Below the pieces are notes generated by a model. That model did not search any database. It had not been told where the DNA came from and worked only from the letters and a program-made list of their open reading frames with translations. DNA of 64,000 nucleotides from Glutamicibacter halophytocola (GTDB taxonomy: Bacteria > Actinomycetota > Actinomycetes > Actinomycetales > Micrococcaceae): positions 3,038,001-3,102,000 of the forward strand of contig NZ_CP012750.1 of NCBI RefSeq assembly GCF_001302565.1, in the 5' to 3' direction. A program made the position numbers and the translations under genes. Positions 15,195 to 23,952 of this stretch are shown here, piece by piece. Numbering within the stretch: the stretch's first letter is position 1; the number at the start of each line of letters is the position of its first letter.

Positions 15195-17810
15195 CTACCG
15201 GGTTGCCGAGGTGAACATCGATGGCTCGAGCTCGGTGACCTTCAGCGACTTCAGCTTCGCGGTGCCGCCATGGGCGAAGACTCCAAGCCGGTCAGCCCCC
15301 TGGTTCGGGAAGACCTGATCGGTCAACGTGCGCTGGCCGTCCTGGGCGAATACCTCAACCGACGAACGGTCCAGATAGACCCGCAGTACCACCTCGCCAT
15401 TGCTGTTCAGCTTCACTGGCATCTGCTCAACCGAGGCGAAGCCGGGATGGAATCCGGTATTGCCCGAGTTGCGGCGGTCAACGTAGGCCTTCTTGCTTTC
15501 GGCGTCATAGCCGATCACCGTGGAGCTGGTGGCATCGCCGTGGACCGTAATGCCCGAGGTCTTGGCGGTGCCCGGGTCGAGAACCAGGTCCACCCGTGCA
15601 ATGGAGCCGGAGGCCGCCTGCGGCAGCGTGCGGGTTCCCTCGCTGATGGATTTGTTGTGTTCCATGTACTGTGGCTTGCCGCCCAGCTTGCCGACCTGTT
15701 CCACCGGCGCCTGGGTGAGGCGAGGCCCCTGCGCGGTCTGGGTCAACTCCACCTTTCGAGGCAGCGACATGGCGCTGCGCCATGGAGAAGTCGGAATGTC
15801 GTTGGCATAGTCCCAGTTGTTCATCCATCCGAGCATGATCCGCTGGTCCTGGGGCATGTTGGCGAAGGAAACCGACGCGTAGTAATCGCGCCCGTAGTCC
15901 AGCCAGTCATAGCTTTCCAGCGAAGATTGCGCAGCGGTATCGGACTGGGTGAACTCATCGGCCAGGATGTGCCCCCATCCTTCGCGGTTGTTATCGACTA
16001 TCTCGATTTGGGCTTGCTTGCCGGCAAATTCCTTCACGTTCCATGAGGCGAAGTCCAGGCTCTCGCTGTTGGATCCGGTAATCGTGCGAACCGTCTGGTG
16101 ATCGACCACGAGGTTGACTGTCGTTTCATCCGAGCGTGGCACTACTTCTTCGTCGGTCTGCACGATGTGGTCCAAGGTCAGGTGTCCCCACCCGCCGGTG
16201 GCTTGATCGACGACGCGAATCCGGGCGTTCTGCCCGTTATACGCCTCGGTATCAAACGACTTCCAGTTCATGGCCCCTGCATTGTCGCCTGCCAGGGACT
16301 CGACCACGGCGCCATTGACCAGAAGCTGGACTTCAAGCTTCTGGCTTGGATCATTGCGCCGGTGCCCGCCGCCAATGAGCATGCCGATGCGCTTCTTGGT
16401 AATGGCGAATTCAGGCGAGCTGGCGGTGCCCATTTGGTCATCGCCGCCAGCTCCCACTTCGTAGGTGTTGATGATATGGCTTCCAATGGCCATATTGCCG
16501 CCACCGGCGAAGGGCAGGTTTTCGGGGACCAGGGAACCGGTGCCGGTCCAGCCATAGTCCGAGAGGTCGGAGCCTTCGGGAACCTCAAACCCGTCAAAAA
16601 GCAGCTCGCCTGCCGGGGCCTTGTTGTCGCGCTTGTCGCTGACACGGGGATGTTTTCCGCCGCCGACCAGGAAGTTCAGATAATCCTGTTCAACGGTGAA
16701 AGGGTCCGACAGCATGGTGCCGGTCGGCTGGTCGAAGCCGAGGAAGGAGTTGACCAGCCCGGCGCCCTGGTAGCCGGTGACTTTCTGTTGCCCTGGAATC
16801 GTGCCGCCTGCCGGCTTGGCACCGAACGGTCCTCCTTCGCCGCTGGCCGGATCATTGGTGACGGTCCAGCCGTTGTACGTTCCGTCGTTGAATCCAGCCA
16901 GCAGCTTGCCTTCCGGCATGGTGGGTGCTGGCTTGGTTGTTTCGGAGGTGAAGGTGGTTCCGTCGAAGTCGCCAACGAAGTACTGTCCTGCGGAGCCGCC
17001 CGAGACTCCTCCGGGGTTCATGTTGATGACCATGACCCATTTGACGTTCTCGGGGTCGCCGTCGACCGCCAGCGGGAACAGGTCAGGGCATTCCCAAATG
17101 CCGCCGGTGGCGTTGGCCGGTCCGAATTCGCTGAGCTTGGTCCAGTCCTTGAGGTTCTTGGACTTGTAGAGCACGGCCTTGTGATCTGCTGCCTCCACAG
17201 CGGTCATGACCCAGTAGCCTCCACCATCATCGCCGGAGTACCAGAAGACCTTGGGGTCCCGGAAGTTTGCCGAGTTGCGGTTGAGCACCGGGTTGTTCTT
17301 GTATTTGGTCCAGGTCTGCCCGTCATCCAGGCTGTAGGCCAAGGATTGGGCTTGCAGTCCGGCGTATTCGGCACCCTCCTTATACGCGCTGGTGTATATG
17401 GCGATCAGTGGCGGGTTCTTGGCTGTGCCGAGTCCCGAGGTGTTGTGCGTGTCCACGACAACGCTGCCCGAGAAAATGTCCTCTTCTGCATCGCCGGCAA
17501 TGGCCAGCGGCTGCTGTTCCCAATGCACCAGGTCCTTGGACGTGGCGTGCCCCCATGACATGTTGCCCCAGACGTTGCCCTGGGGATTGTGCTGGAAGAA
17601 CAGGTGGTAGACGCCCTTGTAATAGACCATTCCGTTGGGGTCGTTCATCCAGTTCTTTTCCGGGGTGAAGTGGATGCCGGGGCGGTAGGGTTCGTCGCCT
17701 AGTTCGGCGGCAGCAGCTGGCAGGGCGCCAGCTAGTCCTACGCCCAAGCACAAGCTGGCGGCCGTGGCCAGGGCGATTGATTTTTTGGTTCGCGCAGTAC
17801 ATGGAGGCAT
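15195..17810 (-). CDS. Secreted GH32 fructan hydrolase (levanase/exo-inulinase type) with an internal insertion
   Basis: 871 residues with a Sec signal peptide (cleavage near residue 35, PAAAAELG). GH32 catalytic motifs are complete: WMNDPNG (nucleophile Asp57), FRDPK (Asp185) and WECPDLF (acid/base Glu240). The final propeller blade (LDYGRDYYASVSF, GWMNNWDYA) and the C-terminal beta-sandwich (SVEVFAQDG) come late. Residues roughly 350-630 form an extra region with similar segments (GMLIGGGHRRND, TGGWGHLTLDHI, REGWGHILADEF) inside the usual catalytic fold, explaining the length against about 500-680 for simple levanases. It releases fructose outside the cell for the importer at 19.5 kb. Its promoter has a LacI-type operator. 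Confidence 0.9.
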   Translation of the reverse strand: MPPCTARTKKSIALATAASLCLGVGLAGALPAAAAELGDEPYRPGIHFTPEKNWMNDPNGMVYYKGVYHLFFQHNPQGNVWGNMSWGHATSKDLVHWEQQPLAIAGDAEEDIFSGSVVVDTHNTSGLGTAKNPPLIAIYTSAYKEGAEYAGLQAQSLAYSLDDGQTWTKYKNNPVLNRNSANFRDPKVFWYSGDDGGGYWVMTAVEAADHKAVLYKSKNLKDWTKLSEFGPANATGGIWECPDLFPLAVDGDPENVKWVMVINMNPGGVSGGSAGQYFVGDFDGTTFTSETTKPAPTMPEGKLLAGFNDGTYNGWTVTNDPASGEGGPFGAKPAGGTIPGQQKVTGYQGAGLVNSFLGFDQPTGTMLSDPFTVEQDYLNFLVGGGKHPRVSDKRDNKAPAGELLFDGFEVPEGSDLSDYGWTGTGSLVPENLPFAGGGNMAIGSHIINTYEVGAGGDDQMGTASSPEFAITKKRIGMLIGGGHRRNDPSQKLEVQLLVNGAVVESLAGDNAGAMNWKSFDTEAYNGQNARIRVVDQATGGWGHLTLDHIVQTDEEVVPRSDETTVNLVVDHQTVRTITGSNSESLDFASWNVKEFAGKQAQIEIVDNNREGWGHILADEFTQSDTAAQSSLESYDWLDYGRDYYASVSFANMPQDQRIMLGWMNNWDYANDIPTSPWRSAMSLPRKVELTQTAQGPRLTQAPVEQVGKLGGKPQYMEHNKSISEGTRTLPQAASGSIARVDLVLDPGTAKTSGITVHGDATSSTVIGYDAESKKAYVDRRNSGNTGFHPGFASVEQMPVKLNSNGEVVLRVYLDRSSVEVFAQDGQRTLTDQVFPNQGADRLGVFAHGGTAKLKSLKVTELEPSMFTSATR

Positions 17811-17842
17811 TGCTGGACTCTCTGATTGAAGGGCGACGTTGT

Positions 17843-17895
17843 GGACAACGTTGTCGACAGCAAGGACTGTAGGCGAAGTCCAGCAGACAATTCAA
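17843..17895 (-). promoter_or_regulatory. Promoter and LacI-type operator of the GH32 gene
   Basis: On the reverse strand, TTGAAT (17890-17895) and TACAGT (17866-17871) are 18 bases apart. Downstream of the -10 lies GACAACGTTGTC (17844-17855), a perfect 12-bp palindrome. The same site recurs at the lacI start (19365-19378) and the ABC promoter (19432-19445), so the neighbouring LacI protein should repress here. Confidence 0.75.
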
Positions 17896-18000
17896 GAGTC
17901 CCGAAAAAGTATTATTTTTACAGATCAGACAGGGTTTTAGGCATGGCAATTGGCCCCGCCGGGCAGTGCCAGCGAGGCCGCTTTGTGCAGCTACGGCGAA

Positions 18001-18312
18001 TTATTCAACTGGGCGAAGCCACGTCAGCTCCGAGGCATCGGACTCAATATGCTCAGCGAGTTCGGCGTTGAAGACCGCTCCGTAGTCGGCGGTGATGTGC
18101 TCCTGGAAGGCTTGCTCATCGGCGTAGATCTCGAAGACGAAGTATTCGCGAGGCCGCTCTTCGCGCACATAGGGAAGGAAGAGGATGTTCCCCGGTTCTT
18201 CGCGCACCTTTTGCGCGAGGTCATTCATCATTTCTGCCACGCGTTCTTCACTGCCTTCCTTGACGGTGAATTCTGCATAGAGGGTCTTCTGGTCCACGGA
18301 TTTTCCTTCCAT
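18001..18312 (-). CDS. Antibiotic-biosynthesis-monooxygenase (ABM) domain protein
   Basis: 103 residues with the ABM fold signature: LYAEFTVKEGSEERVAEMMN, EPGNILFLPYV and YFVFEIYADEQAFQEHITAD. These small dimeric proteins include quinol and heme monooxygenases, but most are uncharacterised. The gene begins 14 bp after the lacI stop and is read in the same direction, so it is probably cotranscribed with the regulator; why it sits in a fructan locus is unclear. Confidence 0.82.
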   Translation of the reverse strand: MEGKSVDQKTLYAEFTVKEGSEERVAEMMNDLAQKVREEPGNILFLPYVREERPREYFVFEIYADEQAFQEHITADYGAVFNAELAEHIESDASELTWLRPVE

Positions 18313-18326
18313 AGTGGGTGAGGCGC

Positions 18327-19370
18327 TTAGGCTGCGGGCGGGATTTCCCCGGAGCCGCGAATGATCATGGTGGTTTCAACGATGTAGGTTTGGGGCGGCT
18401 GGGCATCGCCTTCGATCCTGGCCATGAGCCGTTCGGCCGCCAGCGCGCCAATTTTCTCTGGATGCTGGGCAATCACCGTGATGCCGGGATCCACCATGTC
18501 CGAGAGCGTGAAGTCATCGAATCCCACCAGGGCCACCGTGTGGTTCAGTCCCAGTTCGCGCAAGGCTCGCATGCACCCGAAGGTGACGAGGTTCTGGCTG
18601 GAGAACAGGGCCGTAGGCGGGTTCTCCGAGGTGAGGATTTCAATGGCGGCGAGCCTGGCGCTTTCGACATCGTGCAGGTTTTCCCGGACGGGAATGCTGG
18701 CGGTCGAAATGCCGAGCTCGCTCAGCGCATCTATGAATCCCCGCCGGCGCTCGCGAGCGGTTTGAATGTCCGTGCGGTCACCGAGATAGCCGATCTTCCG
18801 ATGGCCAACTTCGTACAGGTGCTGAGCCGCTTTGGCGCCACCGACCGCATTGTCCGTGACCACCGCGTCCGCCTTGAGCCCCACCGGTTCGCGGTCAATG
18901 AAGACCACCGGCAAATCCCTGGAGTGCTCCGGAATTACATGGGCCTGGTTACTGGCAATTGGCGTGAGCACCATGCCGTCAACGCGGCGCCCGAGGAACG
19001 CGCGGACCATGGATTCTTCCCTCTCGGGTTCATCGTCCAGGCTGGCGGCGAAAACCGCTACGCCTTTGAGGCTCAGCGCATCTTCCATGGCCCGGTGGAT
19101 TTCGGCGCTGAACGGGTTGGAGACGCTGGGAAGCAGCAAGCCCACAGTTTGGGTCCGCCTGCTTGAGCGACGCAGGCTTCCTGCTGTGACATCCAATTCA
19201 TAATTCAGCTGCTTCGAGGCCAGCAGGACTTTTTGCCTCGTTGACTCCGAGACCCCAGGTTCCTCGTTCATGACGCGTGAAACAGTTTTAATGCCAACGC
19301 CGGCCAAAGCTGCCACATGTCGCATAGTTGGGCGGGATTTGGCACCGCCGCCGACATTGAGTTCTGACAT
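18327..19370 (-). CDS. LacI-family repressor of the fructan/fructose locus
   Basis: 347 residues. The N-terminal helix-turn-helix reads TMRHVAALAGVGIKTVSRVM, with the LacI hinge helix nearby. A periplasmic-binding-protein-like sensor domain follows (VGLLLPSVSNPFSAEI, DGMVLTPIASNQA, ALVGFDDFTLSD). It lies between the secreted fructanase and the divergent sugar ABC operon, and near-identical palindromes mark all three promoters, so it probably represses them until fructose or an oligofructoside binds. ATG 19370 is chosen; a TTG at 19379 is possible. An operator overlaps the start codon. Confidence 0.88.
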   Translation of the reverse strand: MSELNVGGGAKSRPTMRHVAALAGVGIKTVSRVMNEEPGVSESTRQKVLLASKQLNYELDVTAGSLRRSSRRTQTVGLLLPSVSNPFSAEIHRAMEDALSLKGVAVFAASLDDEPEREESMVRAFLGRRVDGMVLTPIASNQAHVIPEHSRDLPVVFIDREPVGLKADAVVTDNAVGGAKAAQHLYEVGHRKIGYLGDRTDIQTARERRRGFIDALSELGISTASIPVRENLHDVESARLAAIEILTSENPPTALFSSQNLVTFGCMRALRELGLNHTVALVGFDDFTLSDMVDPGITVIAQHPEKIGALAAERLMARIEGDAQPPQTYIVETTMIIRGSGEIPPAA

Positions 19371-19378
19371 CGTTGTCA
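19365..19378. promoter_or_regulatory. LacI operator copy on its own start codon
   Basis: TGACATCGTTGTCA matches the site at the GH32 promoter in 12 of 14 positions and covers the lacI start codon. This implies autoregulation, by blocking either elongation or the promoter just upstream. Confidence 0.65.
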
Positions 19379-19396
19379 AATTCTTTCTTCTTTCTA

Positions 19397-19445
19397 TTGA
19401 CTACCGCTTGTGATCCAGCTTACATTCTACATGATCACGTTGTCA
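19397..19445 (+). promoter_or_regulatory. Promoter and operator of the fructose-type ABC operon
   Basis: TTGACT (19397-19402) and TACATT (19421-19426) are 18 bases apart. TGATCACGTTGTCA (19432-19445) follows at the expected transcription start. The layout copies that of the GH32 promoter: same spacing, with the operator just past the -10. Confidence 0.75.
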
Positions 19446-19481
19446 GGGCAGTAGAGAAGCCCACTCGCAAAGGAGCACCAC

Positions 19482-20588
19482 ATGGCAAATTTCAGCACTC
19501 GTCGAACCCGCACCACCCGCATGCTGGCAGCAGGAGCAGTCTTGGGGCTCGCCGCCCTGTCGCTCTCGGCCTGCTCGGGCGATTCATCCGCAGGCGCATC
19601 GGGCGACGGCAATGTCGGTGTCTCGCTGATCGTGAAGACCACCACCAACCCGTTCTTCGTTTCCATGCAAGACGGTGCCAAGAAGGCAGCGGAGACCAGC
19701 GGTGTGGACCTGAAGCTGGCCGCCGGCAAATCCGATGGCGATGAAGCCACTCAAATCCAGGCCATCGAAAACGCCATCTCCGACGGCGACAAAGGCATTC
19801 TCATCACCCCCAACGGACCATCGGTGGTTGACGCACTGAAGAAGGCCCGCGATGCCGGCCTCTACGTCATCGCCATGGACACCCCTCCGGATCCTGCCGA
19901 TGCCGCCGATATCACCTTCGCCACCGACAACTTTGCCGCCGGTGAGCAGATCGGCCAGTGGACCGCCGAAAAGCTGGACGGCAAAAAGGCCGTCATCGGC
20001 ATGGTCGACCTTTTCGACGACAAGATCGTTTCCGTTGACTACACCCGTGACCAGGGATTCCTCACGGGCATGGGCATCGACACCGCTGATGACAAGGTCA
20101 ATGGCGACGAAGCCAAGTCCGGCAAATACACCGGAGGCAAGGGCGGCGACTACGAAATCGCCGGCAACCAGGCTTCCCAGGGCGCCGAAGACGGCGGCCG
20201 CACCGCCATGGAAACCCTGCTGGCCGGCAACCCGGATATCAACGTCGTTTACACCATCAATGAGCCAGCTGCTGCCGGCGCCTACGAGGCCCTGAAAGCC
20301 GCCGGCAAGGAGAAGGATACCCTCGTGGTCTCCATCGATGGCGGCTGCTCAGGTGTCTCCAATGTGAAGCAGGGAATCATCGACGCAACCGCGCAGCAGT
20401 ACCCGGTGAAGATGGCCGAGCTGGGCGTCGAAGCCATCACCAAGTTGGCCGAGACCGGCGAGAAGCCAGAGACCACCGAAGGCCTGGACTTCTTCAACAC
20501 CGGCAGCAAGCTGGTGACCGAAGAAAAGATGAGCGGTGTGGATAGCATCGACGCGGCAGAAGCTTCAAAGATCTGCTGGGGCAAGTAG
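19482..20588 (+). CDS. frcB: Fructose/sugar ABC transporter, substrate-binding lipoprotein
   Basis: 368 residues with a lipoprotein signal (LSLSACSG, lipid-anchored Cys near residue 30) and a ribose-binding-type type-I periplasmic fold: LIVKTTTNPFFVSMQDGAKKA, GILITPNGPSV, VIAMDTPPDPADA and VYTINEPAAAGAYEALKAAG. FrcB-like proteins bind fructose. The extra KSGKYTGGKGGDYEI loop is typical of this subgroup. It is first in an operon of three, downstream of a LacI-controlled promoter, and probably takes in fructose released by the GH32 enzyme. frc symbols are by similarity and context. Confidence 0.87.
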   Translation: MANFSTRRTRTTRMLAAGAVLGLAALSLSACSGDSSAGASGDGNVGVSLIVKTTTNPFFVSMQDGAKKAAETSGVDLKLAAGKSDGDEATQIQAIENAISDGDKGILITPNGPSVVDALKKARDAGLYVIAMDTPPDPADAADITFATDNFAAGEQIGQWTAEKLDGKKAVIGMVDLFDDKIVSVDYTRDQGFLTGMGIDTADDKVNGDEAKSGKYTGGKGGDYEIAGNQASQGAEDGGRTAMETLLAGNPDINVVYTINEPAAAGAYEALKAAGKEKDTLVVSIDGGCSGVSNVKQGIIDATAQQYPVKMAELGVEAITKLAETGEKPETTEGLDFFNTGSKLVTEEKMSGVDSIDAAEASKICWGK

Positions 20589-20627
20589 CCCCCGAGGATT
20601 GCACCTACCAATAGATCAGGATTTATC

Positions 20628-21674
20628 GTGACACAGCAACATACCGACAGTCCCCCGAACTCCGGGAAGGTCGACCTCGCCGAAGAATTCCTTGACCGCC
20701 AAACGACGCTGGGCAAGGTGCGCCAAACACTGCACCGCTATCCCGCATTGAGCCCGGCGCTCGTGCTGATTATTTCGGTGATCGTCTTCGGGCTGCTCAA
20801 CGAGCGCTTCCTGCGCGTGGAAAATCTGTCGTTGATTACCCAGCAGGTCTCGGTGGTCGGCACCATCGCCATTGCCCAGACCCTGGTCATTCTCACCGCC
20901 GGCATTGATTTGTCGGTGGGTGCCGGCATGATCTTGGCGTCGATGGTCATGGCGCAGACGGCTGTAAATCAGGGAATTCCGGCCCTTGTGGCCCTGCTGA
21001 TCGGTTTGCTGGCTGGTCTTGCGACAGGTGCAATCAACGGCTTCCTGGTCACCAGGCTCAAGCTGCCGCCGTTCATCGTCACCCTCGGTACGCTCAATGT
21101 GTACCTGGCCTTGACCTTGCTGTATTCGCACGGCGCCACCGTGCGGGGCAGCGATATGCCGGGCCTGCTGACCTGGACCGGCACCACCTTCCCGATCGGT
21201 TCGGTGCGTATTTCCGCCGGCGTGATCGTGATGCTGGCCCTGTACCTGGTGATCGCCTACATCCTGGGCAGGACCGCCTGGGGACGCCACGTCTACGCGG
21301 TGGGCGATGACAAGGAAGCGGCCCGCTTGGCCGGTATTCCGGTCAACCGCGTGCTGATGAGCGTTTACCTTGCCGCCGGCGCGGTGCTCGCCATCTGCGC
21401 CTGGCTGCAGATCGGCCGCACCAACTCGGCCAGCCCGAATGCGGGCTTGGACCTGAACCTGGACTCGATCACCGCAGTGGTGATCGGCGGAACCAGCCTC
21501 TTTGGCGGTCGCGGCTCAGTCTGGGGCACTTTGCTCGGCGCACTGATTGTCGGTGTCTTCCGCAATGGCCTGTCGCTGGCCGGGCTGGACGTGCTGTACC
21601 AGACCCTGGCAGTAGGCATTCTGATCATCGTAGCTGTGTCCGTGGACCAGTGGATTCGAAAGGCAAAGTCATGA
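20628..21674 (+). CDS. frcC: Fructose/sugar ABC transporter, permease
   Basis: 348 residues with about nine membrane segments of the RbsC/BPD-transp-2 family, for example IAQTLVILTAGIDLSVGAG and AVVIGGTSLFGGRGSVWGT. The polar first 30 residues face the cytoplasm. It starts with GTG (20628) after AGGAT. Its stop overlaps the start of the ATPase gene (ATGA), so the two are translationally coupled. Confidence 0.9.
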   Translation: MTQQHTDSPPNSGKVDLAEEFLDRQTTLGKVRQTLHRYPALSPALVLIISVIVFGLLNERFLRVENLSLITQQVSVVGTIAIAQTLVILTAGIDLSVGAGMILASMVMAQTAVNQGIPALVALLIGLLAGLATGAINGFLVTRLKLPPFIVTLGTLNVYLALTLLYSHGATVRGSDMPGLLTWTGTTFPIGSVRISAGVIVMLALYLVIAYILGRTAWGRHVYAVGDDKEAARLAGIPVNRVLMSVYLAAGAVLAICAWLQIGRTNSASPNAGLDLNLDSITAVVIGGTSLFGGRGSVWGTLLGALIVGVFRNGLSLAGLDVLYQTLAVGILIIVAVSVDQWIRKAKS

Positions 21675-22465
21675 CCATGACTGATTCAGCTGCTGCCAAG
21701 GCAGAAACCCGCGAACCGATCCTGCGGGCCCGCAATCTGGTGAAGACCTTCGGCCGCGTCGTTGGCCTGGATGGCGTGAGCCTGGACCTGTACCCCGGCG
21801 AGGTGCTGGCGGTGATCGGCGACAACGGCGCCGGCAAGTCCACCTTGATCAAATGCCTGACCGGCGCCGAGATCCCGGATTCCGGCGAGCTTCACGTTTC
21901 CGGCCAGCAGGTCTCCTTCAAGCGCCCGCAGGATGCCCGGGCCCATGGCATTGAAACCGTGTACCAGAACCTGGCGGTCTCCCCCGCCTTGGATGTGGCT
22001 TCCAATCTGTTCCTGGGCCGCGAAATCCGCAAACCGGGGCTGCTGGGCAGCGTATTGCGGATGCTTGACAGCAAAGGCATGCGCCAGCAGGCCCGCGAGG
22101 AGCTGACCCGTCTGGGCATCTCGACCCTGCAGGATGTGACCGTTCCGGTGGAGAACCTCTCCGGCGGCCAGCGCCAGGCGGTGGCCGTGGCCCGCGCAGC
22201 GGCCTTCGGCTCCAAGGTAGTGGTGCTCGATGAGCCGACCGCAGCACTGGGCGTGCGCGAATCGAACCAGGTGCTGCAGCTGGTGCGCGACCTGCGCGAG
22301 CGGGGCCTGCCGGTGATCTTGATCAGCCACAACATGCCGCACGTTTTCGACGTGGCCGACCGGATCCACATCCAGCGTCTGGGCAAGTGCGCTGCGACCA
22401 TCACCCCGCAGTCGCACAGCATGACCGATGCGGTAGCCATCATGACTGGTGCCGCCACCGCCTAA
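21671..22465 (+). CDS. frcA: Fructose/sugar ABC transporter, ATP-binding protein
   Basis: 264 residues with one ABC domain, unlike the double-domain RbsA. Walker A is GDNGAGKS, the signature is NLSGGQRQAVAVARAA, and Walker B is KVVVLDEPTAALG, followed by the switch ISHN. FrcA-type importers use such single-domain ATPases. It overlaps frcC by four bases. A hairpin terminator follows. Confidence 0.9.
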   Translation: MTMTDSAAAKAETREPILRARNLVKTFGRVVGLDGVSLDLYPGEVLAVIGDNGAGKSTLIKCLTGAEIPDSGELHVSGQQVSFKRPQDARAHGIETVYQNLAVSPALDVASNLFLGREIRKPGLLGSVLRMLDSKGMRQQAREELTRLGISTLQDVTVPVENLSGGQRQAVAVARAAAFGSKVVVLDEPTAALGVRESNQVLQLVRDLRERGLPVILISHNMPHVFDVADRIHIQRLGKCAATITPQSHSMTDAVAIMTGAATA

Positions 22466-22490
22466 GGCCAGCTGGCGCCCAGCACTGTTC

Positions 22491-22533
22491 ATGGGCACTG
22501 CGCACGGAACCACACACCGTGCCCAGTGCCCAT
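22491..22533 (+). terminator. Hairpin after frcA
   Basis: A 10-bp outer stem (22491-22500 with 22524-22533) and a 6-bp inner stem (22502-22507 with 22517-22522) are separated by one C/C mismatch, with a nine-base loop. It lies between frcA and the kinase, so the kinase is reached only by readthrough or its own promoter. Confidence 0.7.
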
Positions 22534-22584
22534 TTCTCCGCCATTTTCTTCCTCACGACACTTCGTACAGTAAAGAGATCCCTG

Positions 22585-23601
22585 ATGAATGCTTCCAGCC
22601 CGCACACTGATTCCCACGAGATCCTGGTCATCGGCGAAGCCCTGATCGATATTGTCGCGACCGAGCAGGGAAGCATCGCCCACCCCGGCGGCTCCCCTGC
22701 CAATGTGGCCTTCGGATTGGGCCGGCTCGGGGTGGATGCCGGGCTGCTCACCGCGCTGGGTGATGACGAGTTCGGCGCAAAGATCCAGGCCCATCTGGGC
22801 ACCGCCAACGTCAAGCTGCTGCCCGGATGCTTGAACCTGGAACGCACCGCTTCGGCCACCGCGGTGCTGGCCGCCGATGGTTCGGCCCGCTACGAATTTG
22901 ATATCACCTGGGATCTCGCGCCCCATGAACTGGACCCCATGCCAAAGATCGTGCACACGGGATCCATTGCCACGTTCCTGGAGCCTGGCGCCGAGGCTGT
23001 GGCTTCCCTGCTGGCCCAGGCCAAGGGGCAAGCCCTGCTCACCTATGATCCGAATATCCGGCCGGCATTGGTGGGAGAACATGGCAAGGCACTGGAAACT
23101 TTTAAGCGCATGGCGGCCTTGTGCGATGTGGTGAAGCTCAGCGATGAGGACGCCCAGTGGCTATACCCGCAGCTTGAATTGGAGCAGGTGTCCGAGGCGA
23201 TTCTGGAGCTTGGCCCCATCTTGGTTGTGCTCACGCTCGGTGCCGACGGGGCGCTGCTGGCCACGCGCAGCGACCAGGTGAGGATTAAGGCGGTGCGCAG
23301 TGAAGTGGCCGATACCATCGGCGCCGGCGACTCGTTCATGTCATCGCTGCTCCACGGCCTGCTGGCCCACGGGAGCGCCGAGCTGTCGACTGCCGAGCTG
23401 GAGCATCTGGGGCGACGGGCGGTGGCCGGTGGGGCGCTGGCGGTTCGCCGTTCTGGTGCAATGCCGCCAACCCTTGAAGAGTTGACGGCATTGCTGGAGG
23501 AACAGCACTTGGCTGCAAGCTACCTCGGCCAGCCTAGAAGGCCACCCCGCAGTGCAGGATCACGTTGGCATAGGGGGTCGATTCGCCGGTGCGGACGATG
23601 A
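22585..23601 (+). CDS. PfkB-family fructokinase
   Basis: 338 residues. PfkB motifs are HPGGSPANVAFGLGRLGVDA and DTIGAGDSFMSSLLHGLL (catalytic Asp); YDPNIRPALVGE and VVKLSDEDAQWLYP are fructokinase-like. It should phosphorylate fructose brought in by the transporter just upstream. It is paralogous to the kinase at 4566. The last ~28 residues (after LEEQHL) are Arg/Pro-rich and read antisense to the end of rbsD, so the family-like part ends near 23513 and the tail is unusual. Confidence 0.85.
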   Translation: MNASSPHTDSHEILVIGEALIDIVATEQGSIAHPGGSPANVAFGLGRLGVDAGLLTALGDDEFGAKIQAHLGTANVKLLPGCLNLERTASATAVLAADGSARYEFDITWDLAPHELDPMPKIVHTGSIATFLEPGAEAVASLLAQAKGQALLTYDPNIRPALVGEHGKALETFKRMAALCDVVKLSDEDAQWLYPQLELEQVSEAILELGPILVVLTLGADGALLATRSDQVRIKAVRSEVADTIGAGDSFMSSLLHGLLAHGSAELSTAELEHLGRRAVAGGALAVRRSGAMPPTLEELTALLEEQHLAASYLGQPRRPPRSAGSRWHRGSIRRCGR

Positions 23602-23917
23602 TCTTGGCTGCCGGCAGTTCTGCTTTGAGTTCGTCGTGGGAAATGAACCCGGGTTCCAGTCCCCTGCTTGTGCACAGTTGAAGGACCGGGCCGTCCTTGG
23701 CTTCGGCGGCCAAGGTGCTGTGCTCGATCACCATATTGCGGGCCAGCACATCAAGCACCTGCTCGAAGCTGGGCAGCCCCTGCACCAAGGCCAGGTCGAT
23801 CACTACCGGCCCTTCAGGAATGGGCAGGCCGCAGTCGGCGATGACCACGGTATCGGTGTGGCCACAGGTGGCCAGCGCGCCAAGCAATGGCGCGTTGAGA
23901 ATTTCGGATTTCAGCAC
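23534..23917 (-). CDS. rbsD: D-ribose pyranase
   Basis: 127 residues. RbsD interconverts pyranose and furanose forms of ribose so that RbsK can use it. Family motifs are present: the catalytic-His region ATCGHTDTVVIADCGLPIP, and the C-terminal IIVRTGESTPYANVIL. It starts with GTG (23917) after AAGGAA. It is last in the rbs operon, and its end overlaps the convergent kinase gene by 68 bp. Confidence 0.93.
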   Translation of the reverse strand: MLKSEILNAPLLGALATCGHTDTVVIADCGLPIPEGPVVIDLALVQGLPSFEQVLDVLARNMVIEHSTLAAEAKDGPVLQLCTSRGLEPGFISHDELKAELPAAKIIVRTGESTPYANVILHCGVAF

Positions 23918-23952
23918 GAAGGCTTCCTTCTTGGTCTTGCCCGGTTGGTTCT

